Source: Mycolicibacterium porcinum (GTDB lineage: Bacteria; Actinomycetota; Actinomycetes; Mycobacteriales; Mycobacteriaceae). Taken from it: a DNA stretch of 64,000 nt. A program made the translations under genes and the position numbers. Shown here piece after piece: positions 7,769 through 16,038 of the stretch. The number at the start of each line of letters is the position of its first letter. Within the stretch, counting starts at the first letter, position 1. The stretch covers positions 1 through 64,000 of the forward strand of contig MVIG01000029.1 in assembly GCA_002086835.1 (NCBI GenBank), given 5' to 3'. The notes below the pieces were generated by a model that was given only the letters and a program-made list of their open reading frames with translations, did no database searches and was not told where the DNA came from.

Positions 7769-8923
7769 ATGCCCGCACCCCTGTCCAACGAAGAGGCTTT
7801 CCTGGTCGAGACGGTGCGGGCCTTCGTCGATCGGGATGTGAAGCCGACCGTGCAGGAGGTCGAGCACGCGAACGAATATCCCGAGCGCTGGATCGAGCAG
7901 ATGAAGCAGATCGGGATCTTCGGCTTGGCGGTGCCAGAGTCCTACGGCGGTAGCCCCGTGTCGATGCCCTGCTACGCGCGGGTGACCCAGGAACTCGCTC
8001 GAGGCTGGATGAGCCTGGCCGGCGCGATGGGCGGACACACCGTTGTGGCCAAACTGCTCACACAGTTCGGGACCGAGGAACAAAAGCAGACCTATCTGCC
8101 GAAGATGGCCACCGGAGAGATCCGCGCGACGATGGCGTTGACCGAACCCGGTGGCGGGTCGGATCTGCAGGCCATGACTACCGTCGCGAAGACCGATGGG
8201 ACCGACCTGGTGATCTCCGGCGCCAAGACGTGGATCTCGAATGCGCGGCGCTCGGATCTGATCGCGCTGTTGTGCAAGACCGACCCGAACGCCGTCCCGA
8301 AGCACAAGGGCATCTCCGTCGTGCTGGTCACCCACGGGCCCGGGCTGACGGTATCGAGGGATCTGCCCAAGCTGGGCTACAAGGGTGTCGAGTCGTGCGA
8401 ATTGGCGTTCGACGGGTACCGCATCGGCGCGTCGGCAATTTTGGGCGCGCAGCCAGGCAAGGGCTTCGGGCAGATGATGAAGGGACTGGAGACAGGTCGC
8501 ATCCAGGTGGCGTCGCGGGCGCTGGGCGTGGCTACGGCGGCGCTGGAAGATTCGCTGGCATATGCCCAGCAACGGGAGAGCTTCGGCAAGCCGATCTGGA
8601 AGCACCAGTCGATCGGCAACTACCTGGCCGATATGGCCACCAAGCTGACCGCGGCCCGCCAGCTCACCTGGTACGCCGCGGAAAGATACGACAGCGGGGA
8701 GCGTTGCGACATGGAAGCCGGGATGGCCAAACTGTTCGCCTCCGAGGTCGCCATGGAGATGGCGCTGAACGCGGTGCGCATCCACGGCGGCTACGGGTAC
8801 TCCACCGAGTACGACGTAGAACGCTACTTCCGCGACGCCCCGCTGATGATCGTCGGCGAAGGCACCAACGAGATCCAACGAAACGTCATCGCGTCACAAC
8901 TCGTATCCCGCGGCAGCATCTGA
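7769..8923 (+). CDS. fadE: Acyl-CoA dehydrogenase
   Basis: A 384-residue FAD enzyme starting MPAPLSNEEAFLVETVRAFV. The ACAD signature MALTEPGGGSDLQAM, the FAD-binding WISNA region and the C-terminal IHGGYGYSTEYDVERYFRD are all present. The general base is the Glu in GEGTNEIQ (about residue 364), so it should be active. It would introduce the 2,3 double bond in an acyl-CoA. A ribosome site (GAGGAAG) precedes ATG 7769. It stands alone between an operator palindrome upstream and a TetR gene 57 bp downstream. Confidence 0.9.
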   Translation: MPAPLSNEEAFLVETVRAFVDRDVKPTVQEVEHANEYPERWIEQMKQIGIFGLAVPESYGGSPVSMPCYARVTQELARGWMSLAGAMGGHTVVAKLLTQFGTEEQKQTYLPKMATGEIRATMALTEPGGGSDLQAMTTVAKTDGTDLVISGAKTWISNARRSDLIALLCKTDPNAVPKHKGISVVLVTHGPGLTVSRDLPKLGYKGVESCELAFDGYRIGASAILGAQPGKGFGQMMKGLETGRIQVASRALGVATAALEDSLAYAQQRESFGKPIWKHQSIGNYLADMATKLTAARQLTWYAAERYDSGERCDMEAGMAKLFASEVAMEMALNAVRIHGGYGYSTEYDVERYFRDAPLMIVGEGTNEIQRNVIASQLVSRGSI

Positions 8924-8980
8924 GCGGGTCTAGCGCGAGCCAGACCCGCAACCACGGACGGCTGTGAATATAATTGAAGA

Positions 8981-9625
8981 ATGACTAGAAAACCGGCGAA
9001 CGCCGCGAACGGTGCTGCGCCGGAGTCGGACACCAAGGCGGCTCGGACTCGCGCGCGAATCCTTGATGCCGCAGCACACGTCCTGAGTATCAAAGGCTAC
9101 GCCGGTACCCGCTTGACCGATGTCGCCGAGTTCGCCGAGATCCAGGCTCCGGCGATCTACTATTACTTTTCATCGAGAGAAGAGTTGATCGAAGAGGTCA
9201 TGTTCTCCGGAATCGGCGAGATGCGCCGGCACCTGAAAAGCACCCTGGACGATCTGCCCCCCGACATCTCGCCGATGGACAAGATACTGGCGGCGGTTGA
9301 AGCCCATCTTCGCCACGAACTCGAGCTATCCGATTACACCACCGCATCCATCCGAAACTCAGGACAGATTCCCGAGCACCTCCGTACCCGTCAACGTAAA
9401 GAAGAGGCTGCCTACGGGCGCGTCTGGCGGCGGTTGCTCGACGACGCGTTGGAAGCCAAACAACTCAACCCCGAGCTGGATACAAGGACCGCGCAACTGC
9501 TGGTGCTGGGCGCATTAAACTGGGCGGCGGAATGGTTCGACTCTCGTAAGTTCACGGTCGACTCCGTGGTGCGCAATGCCCAGATCCTGGTGCGCAACGG
9601 ACTGCAGATCGACGACACAGCCTGA
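8981..9625 (+). CDS. TetR regulator, KstR2-like
   Basis: A 214-residue protein with the TetR HTH in ARTRARILDAAAHVLSIKG through PAIYYYFSSREELIEEV (about residues 22-70). The C-terminal LLVLGALNWAAEWFDSRKF resembles the C-terminal domain of the KstR2 group that controls sterol-ring catabolism. It is clearly paralogous to the regulator at 11156-11791, with shared motifs throughout. It is a prime candidate for binding the repeated AT-rich palindromes. KstR2 itself uses a different operator, so the ligand and target here are inferred. Confidence 0.85.
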   Translation: MTRKPANAANGAAPESDTKAARTRARILDAAAHVLSIKGYAGTRLTDVAEFAEIQAPAIYYYFSSREELIEEVMFSGIGEMRRHLKSTLDDLPPDISPMDKILAAVEAHLRHELELSDYTTASIRNSGQIPEHLRTRQRKEEAAYGRVWRRLLDDALEAKQLNPELDTRTAQLLVLGALNWAAEWFDSRKFTVDSVVRNAQILVRNGLQIDDTA

Positions 9626-9632
9626 CCAGTAG

Positions 9633-10838
9633 CTAGTCGAACAATTCGGCCAGGATCTTTTCGCGCTGATCCCAATCGCAATCACGTAGATCGGCGTAGC
9701 CGCGCTCGGTCACAACGATGTCGACATCATGAGCCGGGGTCGACGCCGGGCGGCTCAACCTGTCCACGAACGGCGATCGGCCTCGAAACGTCGATTCGAC
9801 AGCGATGATCGACAGTCCGCCTGGACTCAACCGACCGGCGCAGCAGAAGTCGGGATGGCCACCGATGCCCCCGACGACCCGATCGTCAACGCCTTCGACG
9901 TTGATTTGCCCGTACCGGTCGATTTCGATCGCCGTGTTCACCGCGACGAACGGCTCGCCGCGAGACAGTCGGGTCAGGTCGTGGCTATGGTCGATACCGC
10001 GCAATATCGGACGCCCTTCGGCCCATTCGTAGAGCACGTCGGACCCGATCAAATAGGTCGCCGACGGCACGCCCAATAGCTTGCCCCGCCGATCCAACTC
10101 GACGACGGCATCGGTGAGCAAGCCGGTGTCGAGCCGAATGGGTACCGCGCACCTGCGCATCAGCGACGTGCCCAACTGTCCAGGCCCATACTGCACCCGT
10201 GCACCTTCGGGCACGAATCGCAATACCTGATCAGCCAGTTCGTCGTGAACGGCGTCCGGTTCACGCTGTGGCAGTATCGCCGGACCTTCGCCGGTCCGCC
10301 CCGCCACGGTCACCACCACAGGGTCCAACGGAGCCTCCGCGCTCGCCATCGGTCCGGCGTCGTCGAGAAGCGCCACCACCGGCACTCCGGCGTCCATCAG
10401 TCCCCGCTGCCACGACACCTCGGTGCCGAAGTACAACAATCCGGCTCGTTCCACCAAACGCGTAATCAGCACATCGGGCCGCAGCACCTCAGCCAGCAAC
10501 GCAGGCATCGCAGAGAGACTCGCAGGTAGAAACCGGGCTCGATCGTCACACAGGACGCTACGAGCACCCCAACCCGGCATCAGAACGACGACGTCTGCGA
10601 AATCGGCAGGATTCAGCTCCAGCGGCGTCTGCGGCACCCAACCCAGAATCAACCGGATATCCCCGACGTCGCGCGCCACGTCGCCGAGCATCCGACAGAT
10701 CGCGATGCCGTCGGCGTCTGTACGGAGCGCACCGACCCCGTCGCCCAGCGCGACGGTGATCCCGGGCTTGATGATTCGCCTGAGCATCTGTTCTACATTG
10801 CCAGCCGTGATCGTCGTATTCGTACTGTGAGCGCGCAC
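9633..10838 (-). CDS. Acetyl-CoA hydrolase/CoA-transferase family protein
   Basis: A 401-residue protein of the acetyl-CoA hydrolase/4-hydroxybutyrate CoA-transferase fold. Supporting segments are the N-terminal ITVALGDGVGALRTDADG, the C-terminal FVAVNTAIEIDRYGQINVEG carrying the expected glutamate, GIGGHPDFCCAG, and DIVVTERGYADLRDCDWDQR near the end. It would move CoA between acyl groups and so release or activate an acid without ATP. GTG 10838 is preceded by AGGA at good spacing. It converges on the KstR2-like gene with 7 bp between stops and diverges from the paralogous TetR gene. Confidence 0.8.
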   Translation of the reverse strand: MRAHSTNTTITAGNVEQMLRRIIKPGITVALGDGVGALRTDADGIAICRMLGDVARDVGDIRLILGWVPQTPLELNPADFADVVVLMPGWGARSVLCDDRARFLPASLSAMPALLAEVLRPDVLITRLVERAGLLYFGTEVSWQRGLMDAGVPVVALLDDAGPMASAEAPLDPVVVTVAGRTGEGPAILPQREPDAVHDELADQVLRFVPEGARVQYGPGQLGTSLMRRCAVPIRLDTGLLTDAVVELDRRGKLLGVPSATYLIGSDVLYEWAEGRPILRGIDHSHDLTRLSRGEPFVAVNTAIEIDRYGQINVEGVDDRVVGGIGGHPDFCCAGRLSPGGLSIIAVESTFRGRSPFVDRLSRPASTPAHDVDIVVTERGYADLRDCDWDQREKILAELFD

Positions 10839-11004
10839 CGATTCCTACCCCTTCGACGCTCTGAAACTGCACCTAACGAACACTTCCGCAATGACGTCGC
10901 ATACGGAACAGTCGTAGGGATAGCTGGCGAGACTTCCTGAAAACCAGTGCCGCGCAGGAATATCTGGCGGTACATAGAAGGCCCACTGAGTGTGGCCATC
11001 CGGT

Positions 11005-11027
11005 AAATTTTAATGTAATATAAATTT
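11005..11027. promoter_or_regulatory. AT-rich 23-bp inverted repeat, probable operator
   Basis: Arms AAATTTTAAT and ATATAAATTT (one mismatch) flank a GTA centre, within the 317-bp gap (10839-11155) between the CoA-transferase and the TetR gene. It contains TTTTAATG, close to the left arm of the window-wide motif. Nothing else is recognisable in the gap. Confidence 0.5.
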
Positions 11028-11155
11028 GACGGATCGTCCACCCCGCAAGTCGCAGCTCTACGCACAGGTCGGCCGAGTTGCGTCATGTACCGAGATCGGC
11101 CGTGCGAGGACTGGGCCCTACCCGTCCCGCCTTCCCGGAGGTGGTGTGCGAGGCC

Positions 11156-11791
11156 ATGCAGTCCCGCGTCGAAGCAGACTCGAAGTCCGCGCAGACCCGC
11201 GCGCGCATTGTGGACGCCGCGGCATACATCCTCAGCCGTAGCGGGTACGCGGCCTTTCGGCTCGCCGACGTTGCCCAGCAGGCAGAAGTGAGAACGCCGG
11301 CCATCTATTACTATTTCCAGTCTCGTGATGAGCTGATCGCAGAAGTGCTCCGGGTCGGAATCGCCCAAACACGTGGACACGTCTGCTCCACACTGGCCGA
11401 GTTACCGTCCGAGGCGCATCCGATGGACAGACTGATCGCCGCAGTGCATGCGCACCTGGTATATCTGCTCGACCTCTCCGATTACGCCACCGCCTTCATC
11501 CGCAATGCGCGACAGGTTCCCGCGGAAGTACGCAGGAACGCCATCCAAGAAGAGGAGCTCTACGGGCATTTATGGCAGGACCTCTTCGGTTGCCTCGCCG
11601 AGTCAATGGAGCCGGAGCTGAGAGACGAACTTCGGGTAACCCAGCTACTGATTCTCGGCGCCCTCAACTGGACGGCCGAATGGCGCAATGTCGGGACACT
11701 CGCCGTCGACGAGACCATAAGCGCAGCCATGATCTTCGTTCGTAAGGCACTGTCCGGGTATGACACCGACAGCTCGGCTGGACCGTCGTGA
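11156..11791 (+). CDS. TetR regulator, KstR2-like paralog
   Basis: A 211-residue protein from ATG 11156 (MQSRVEADSKSAQTRARIVD). The TetR HTH includes LADVAQQAEVRTPAIYYYFQ and the C-terminus has LLILGALNWTAEWRNVG, matching the regulator at 8981-9625. A GGAGG at 11137-11141 is too close to the GTG at 11144 and a little far from ATG 11156, so the start is not fully settled. It sits between an AT-rich palindrome upstream and a motif copy at 11837-11854 in front of the thiolase, so autoregulation and control of the thiolase operon are both plausible. Confidence 0.85.
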   Translation: MQSRVEADSKSAQTRARIVDAAAYILSRSGYAAFRLADVAQQAEVRTPAIYYYFQSRDELIAEVLRVGIAQTRGHVCSTLAELPSEAHPMDRLIAAVHAHLVYLLDLSDYATAFIRNARQVPAEVRRNAIQEEELYGHLWQDLFGCLAESMEPELRDELRVTQLLILGALNWTAEWRNVGTLAVDETISAAMIFVRKALSGYDTDSSAGPS

Positions 11792-11836
11792 GCAAGTGTG
11801 TCGAAAGTAACACCGCAGGAAACCCTGGCTCACATT

Positions 11837-11854
11837 TTTGATTCTATGTTAAAT
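11837..11854. promoter_or_regulatory. Operator-like site before the thiolase-dehydrogenase operon
   Basis: TTTGATTC-TA-TGTTAAAT fits the 18-bp motif with two mismatches per arm. It ends seven bases before the GTG at 11862, so a bound repressor would block the start region directly. Confidence 0.45.
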
Positions 11855-11861
11855 TCTACGA

Positions 11862-13013
11862 GTGACTGAGGCTTACATTGTTGACGCAATCCGCACCCCG
11901 GTGGGTAAGCGCGGAGGCGGTCTTTCAGAAGTTCACCCTGCCGATATGGCCGGCCATGTGATCCAGACTTTGGTGAGCCGCCACGATGTAGATCCTGCAG
12001 CGATCGATGACGTGATCCTCGGTTGCCTGGACAACATCGGATCGCAAGCTGGCGACATCGCCCGCACCGCCGCGCTTGCAGCGGGTCTGCCCGAGTCGGT
12101 GCCGGGGGTGACGATTGATCGGCAGTGCGGATCCGCCCAGCAGGCCGTGCATTTCGCGGCGCAGGGAGTGATGAGTGGTACTGCCGAGCTGATCGTCGCC
12201 GGCGGTGTGCAGAAAATGAGTCAATACCCGATACTTTGCGCGTTCACGGCGGGGGAACCGTACGGATCCTCCGACCCGTGGACAGGATCGCACGGGTGGT
12301 ATGAGCGCTACGGCGACGAGGAAATCTCCCAGTTCCGCGGTGCGGAGTTCATTGCTGCCAAATGGCAACTCTCGCGCGAGGACAATGAGCGTTTTGCCCT
12401 GACCAGCCACCAGCGCGCAGCTGCGGCGATCGCCGCAGGCCGATTCGACCGCGAGATCACCCCATTCGCGGGTGTGAGCACCGATGAAGGTCCGCGGCCC
12501 GATACCTCGCTGGAGAAGATGGCGAAGTTGCCGACACTCGTCGACGGTGGGGTCCTGACGGCAGCGGCGGCCAGCCAGATCTCGGATGGTGCAGCCGCCC
12601 TGTTGATTGCGTCGAAGTCCGCTATCGATCGGTTCGGCTTGACCCCCCGGGCGCGCATACATCACCTGTCTGTCCGCGGCGCGAATCCTGTGGAAGTGCT
12701 CACGGCTCCCATCCCCGCCACTCAACATGCCCTGAAACGCACCGGATTGTCGATCGATGACATCGACGTCGTCGAAATCAACGAGGCCTTCTCGTCGGTC
12801 GTGCTGGCGTGGTTGAAGGAGTTGGGCGCCGATCCAGCGAAGGTCAACCCCAACGGCGGCGCAATCGCGCTCGGCCATCCCATCGGCTGCACCGGCGCAC
12901 GCCTGATGACCTCGATGTTGCACGAACTCGAACGCACGGGTGGCCGGTACGGCCTCCAGACGATGTGCGAGGGCGGCGGGCAGGCGAACGTCACGATCAT
13001 TGAAAGGCTTTGA
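11862..13013 (+). CDS. Acetyl-CoA acetyltransferase (thiolase), FadA6-like
   Basis: A 383-residue thiolase starting at GTG 11862 (TEAYIVDAIRTPVGKRGGG). The nucleophilic cysteine is in TIDRQCGSAQQ (C89), with EINEAFSSV, ALGHPIGCTGARL and the C-terminal cysteine in CEGGGQANV. The opening resembles mycobacterial FadA6, a thiolase of steroid ring C/D breakdown, but orthology cannot be decided by eye. It would release acetyl-CoA from a 3-oxoacyl-CoA. The next gene starts one base after its stop, so the two are co-translated. Confidence 0.88.
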   Translation: MTEAYIVDAIRTPVGKRGGGLSEVHPADMAGHVIQTLVSRHDVDPAAIDDVILGCLDNIGSQAGDIARTAALAAGLPESVPGVTIDRQCGSAQQAVHFAAQGVMSGTAELIVAGGVQKMSQYPILCAFTAGEPYGSSDPWTGSHGWYERYGDEEISQFRGAEFIAAKWQLSREDNERFALTSHQRAAAAIAAGRFDREITPFAGVSTDEGPRPDTSLEKMAKLPTLVDGGVLTAAAASQISDGAAALLIASKSAIDRFGLTPRARIHHLSVRGANPVEVLTAPIPATQHALKRTGLSIDDIDVVEINEAFSSVVLAWLKELGADPAKVNPNGGAIALGHPIGCTGARLMTSMLHELERTGGRYGLQTMCEGGGQANVTIIERL

Positions 13014-13014
13014 G

Positions 13015-14169
13015 GTGAAGCGCGTTTTCTACACCGAAGATCACGAGGCATACCGGGAGACAGTCCGGGAGTTCCTTGCCCGCGAGGTCGTCCCATTCCA
13101 CGAAGAGTGGGACCGTGAGCGTTGGATCGAACGATCTGTGTTCGCGCGAGCCGCCAAAGCCGGTATCTATGCCCTCAACGTCGGCGAGGAATTCGGCGGA
13201 GCCGACGAGCAGGATTACCGGTACCGCATGATCGTCTGCGAGGAAGCCGCTAGGGCCAACGTTTCCTCGTTCGGTTTGACGGTCAGTCTGCAGGATGATC
13301 TCGTCTTACACTACCTCACCGACCTCACCAACGATGAGCAGAAGCACCGGTGGCTTCCTGGGTTCACCGCGGGCGAACTCATCGGCGCGCTGGCGATGAC
13401 AGAACCCGGCGCAGGCAGCGACCTTCGGGGCATCCGCACCACAGCACGGCGCGACGGGGATCGCTGGATTCTCAACGGGCAGAAGACGTTCATCTCGAGC
13501 GGCATCATGGCGGACCTCGTCATCGTGGCGGCCAAGACCGGGCAGCACAACGGATCTGATGTCTTCAGCCTGTTCATCGTCGAACAGGACACACCCGGAT
13601 TCGAACGCGGGCGCAAGTTGGAGAAGATCGGCCTGCCTGCCCAGGACACCGCCGAGCTCTTCTTCCGCGATGCCACAGTTCCGGCCGAGAACCTACTCGG
13701 CGAAGAGGGCCGTGGGCTGCACTACTTGATGAGTCATCTTCCGCGAGAGCGACTTGGTGTGTCAGCGATGGCCATGGCCACAACACGCGCGATTTTCGAC
13801 CAAACGCTGGACTACTGTCGTCAGCGCGAGGCGTTCGGCGCGCCTTTGACGGCCAAACAGCACGTTCGGTTCGAGCTTGCCGATATGTCCACCGAGATCG
13901 ACATCGTTCAGACATACGTGGACCAGTCAGTCCTCGCCTACAACGCGAATGAACTCACGCCGATCGATGCGGCCAAGGGCAAGTGGTACGTCAGTGAATT
14001 GCAGAAGCGAGTAATCGACCGTTGCCTTCAGCTGCACGGCGGATATGGATACATGACCGAGTATCCCGTGGCTCGGGCGTTCGTCGATACGCGCGTCCAG
14101 ACCATTTACGGGGGAACCACCGAGATCATGAAAGAGATCATCGGACGAGATCTCGCCGCACCGCACTGA
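13015..14169 (+). CDS. fadE: Acyl-CoA dehydrogenase
   Basis: A 384-residue protein from GTG 13015 (KRVFYTEDHEAYRETVREFL). The ACAD signatures are AMTEPGAGSDLRGI, LNGQKTFISSG and LHGGYGYMTEYPVARAF. The C-terminal motif reads YGGTTEIMKE, so the usual Glu of YEGT is Gly; as in the isovaleryl- and long-chain-type enzymes, the base must lie elsewhere. GTG 13015 follows the thiolase stop by one base and is preceded by AAAGG. It would oxidise the acyl-CoA handled by the same operon. The operon ends in a strong hairpin. Confidence 0.88.
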   Translation: MKRVFYTEDHEAYRETVREFLAREVVPFHEEWDRERWIERSVFARAAKAGIYALNVGEEFGGADEQDYRYRMIVCEEAARANVSSFGLTVSLQDDLVLHYLTDLTNDEQKHRWLPGFTAGELIGALAMTEPGAGSDLRGIRTTARRDGDRWILNGQKTFISSGIMADLVIVAAKTGQHNGSDVFSLFIVEQDTPGFERGRKLEKIGLPAQDTAELFFRDATVPAENLLGEEGRGLHYLMSHLPRERLGVSAMAMATTRAIFDQTLDYCRQREAFGAPLTAKQHVRFELADMSTEIDIVQTYVDQSVLAYNANELTPIDAAKGKWYVSELQKRVIDRCLQLHGGYGYMTEYPVARAFVDTRVQTIYGGTTEIMKEIIGRDLAAPH

Positions 14170-14189
14170 CATCAATTCATCACCGATCC

Positions 14190-14232
14190 AAAGAATTCCC
14201 CCAATACCTCCAGGGCATTGGGGGAATTCTTT
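14190..14232. terminator. Bidirectional hairpin terminator
   Basis: A perfect 16-bp stem (AAAGAATTCCCCCAAT pairing with ATTGGGGGAATTCTTT) around an 11-nt loop lies in the 87-bp gap between convergent genes. The ends give A/T runs on both strands, so it can stop transcription from both sides. Confidence 0.85.
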
Positions 14233-14256
14233 GTCTGTCAAGCGTCCCTTGAACAC

Positions 14257-15843
14257 TCAGCTCGTCGTCATGGCGCTGAGGAAATCACGCACCTGCACGA
14301 ACTTGACCCGAGGCCGCGCCAGCGACATGCCGTTCGCCTTCTCAGCACGGTCGATCGCCTGCCATCCCCTCCAGGTCACAACCTGGACCGCGCGGGCGGC
14401 GAGCAGCTCGTCGATACCAGATGTCGGCATGTTCGGCTGCTTCAGCAGACCCTCGTGGTGATCCGACATCAGCTGTGTCACCGTCTCCTCGGCGCAGGCA
14501 CGGTTGGTGCCGATGACGCCGCTGGGTCCGCGCTTGATCCAGCCCGTCGCATAGATGCCCACCGCAGGGGCGTCATCGTCGCCGACGACGCGACCATCGT
14601 TGTTGGGGACAATGCCGCGGGTCGCGTCGAAGGGTACGCCGGGGATCGCGTTTCCCCGATAGCCGATGGCGCGCACCACCATCGGAGCGGAAATGACCTC
14701 GCCATCGGTGACTTCCAGGCCCTCAACCCGTTGCTCGCCGACGATGCGCACTGATGCAGTGGAGAACCGCATGACGATTCGCTTGTTGCCGGGAGTCACA
14801 GACTCGCGCATCACTTCTTGTGCGACGTCATATTTCAGGGCCCCCTCGCTGTTGTCATCGGGCCGCCTGCCGAGATCGCCCTCGATCACCACATCGACGC
14901 CGACGAGCTGCCGAAGCGCCATGAATTCACCGATGGAGAAGGACGCATCGGCGATCCCCCGTCGGCCTAGTACGACGACCTCCTCGATGCCGGACTCGGC
15001 GAGTCGCTCCAGGGCCGGATCGGCGATATCGGTGTCCGCCAGAGCCCGCGCGCCGATGGTCAGCACTCGGGCGACGTCCAGAGCGACATTGCCGTTGCCG
15101 ATGACGACGGCACGTGGTCCAGTCAGATCGATTGCCTCGTCGATGTGGTCGGGGTGGCCGTTGTACCAGGCCACGACGTCGGCGGCGGCGTGGCAGCCGT
15201 CCATCTCCTCGCCGGGAATGCCCAGAGAACGACTCCCTGAAGCGCCCACTGCGTATATGACGGCATGGTGCCGTTGCACGAGTTCGTCATGGGTCAGATC
15301 ACGTCCGATTTCGACATTGAAGTAGCACTTCACATTCGGGCTAGACAACCCTGCCTTGAGGGTATCGACCACTCCCTTCGTCCGTTGATGGTCGGGGGCG
15401 ACCCCGTACCGGACAAGTCCGAACGGGGATGGGAGTCGTTCGAACACGTTGATCTCGGCGCCGCCGATCCGCGCGAGCGCGGACACCGCGTAACATGCCG
15501 CCGGGCCGGCGCCGACCACCGCGACGCGCAGCGAACCCGGTGTCACCGACTCCTTGGGCGGCCGGGAACCGAACTCACGCATCTTCAGCGGGTGGGTCTT
15601 GAAATAGTTCGCGTTGATGTCGAGGAAAGGCAGCTGGGTCGGCGGGAGTTCGTCCTCGTGGTAGATCGCATCAACCGGGCACACCTCTTGGCAGGCACCG
15701 CAATCCACGCACGACGCTGGATCGATGTACAGCGACTGTGCGGGAGATTCCGCCGACTGCGGCGCCGGGCGAATGCAATCCACCGGGCACACGGGAACGC
15801 ACGCCGCGTCGGCACAACAATTCTGGGTGATGACGAAGGTCAC
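14257..15843 (-). CDS. fprB: Ferredoxin-NADP reductase with N-terminal ferredoxin domain (FprB-like)
   Basis: A 528-residue fusion. Residues 1-60 are a bacterial ferredoxin domain with two cysteine clusters (CCADAACVPVCPVDC and CVDCGACQEVCPVD). From about residue 105 comes an adrenodoxin-reductase-like flavoprotein: RVAVVGAGPAACYAVSAL for FAD, SPFGLVRYGVAPDHQRTK, and VVIGNGNVALDVARVL for NADPH. It would carry electrons from NADPH to a ferredoxin. GTG 15843 has GAGGAG seven bases upstream. It is the last gene of the P450 operon, three bases after the small ferredoxin, so it probably feeds that ferredoxin and the P450. Confidence 0.92.
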   Translation of the reverse strand: MTFVITQNCCADAACVPVCPVDCIRPAPQSAESPAQSLYIDPASCVDCGACQEVCPVDAIYHEDELPPTQLPFLDINANYFKTHPLKMREFGSRPPKESVTPGSLRVAVVGAGPAACYAVSALARIGGAEINVFERLPSPFGLVRYGVAPDHQRTKGVVDTLKAGLSSPNVKCYFNVEIGRDLTHDELVQRHHAVIYAVGASGSRSLGIPGEEMDGCHAAADVVAWYNGHPDHIDEAIDLTGPRAVVIGNGNVALDVARVLTIGARALADTDIADPALERLAESGIEEVVVLGRRGIADASFSIGEFMALRQLVGVDVVIEGDLGRRPDDNSEGALKYDVAQEVMRESVTPGNKRIVMRFSTASVRIVGEQRVEGLEVTDGEVISAPMVVRAIGYRGNAIPGVPFDATRGIVPNNDGRVVGDDDAPAVGIYATGWIKRGPSGVIGTNRACAEETVTQLMSDHHEGLLKQPNMPTSGIDELLAARAVQVVTWRGWQAIDRAEKANGMSLARPRVKFVQVRDFLSAMTTS

Positions 15844-15846
15844 CGT

Positions 15847-16038
15847 TTAACTCCTCAAAGACAGTGCAGCAGCGGGACAACTGGAGACGGCTTCCTCGGC
15901 CAACGAGCGGTCGGACTCGCCGACTTCCTCGTTCTTGACGTGCGCCTGGCCGTCGTCACCGACCTCGAAGATGTCGGGTGCCGTCATCTCGCACATTCCG
16001 ATCCCGGCGCATTTCGCACGATCAACAACGGGACGCAT
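15847..16038 (-). CDS. 3Fe-4S ferredoxin (P450-type)
   Basis: A 63-residue ferredoxin with CAGIGMC (C10, C16) and SSCP (C54), the three-cysteine pattern of actinobacterial P450 redox partners. The acidic middle (PDIFEVGDDGQ) is typical. It would pass single electrons from the FprB-like reductase to the cytochrome P450 in the same operon. Its ATG overlaps the aldehyde dehydrogenase stop by one base (TGATG), so it is translationally coupled. It could also serve the Rieske oxygenase of the neighbouring operon, which lacks its own electron carrier. Confidence 0.93.
   Translation of the reverse strand: MRPVVDRAKCAGIGMCEMTAPDIFEVGDDGQAHVKNEEVGESDRSLAEEAVSSCPAAALSLRS

Noticed and set aside
7736-8878. 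A 380-codon open frame on the minus strand
   Set aside because: It is antisense to the acyl-CoA dehydrogenase at 7769, whose motifs are complete. The translated product is His/Arg-rich without domain features.
8941-8980. AT-rich patch GTGAATATAATTGAAG before the TetR gene as another operator copy
   Set aside because: It does not fit the two-arm spacing of the motif; at best a promoter element.
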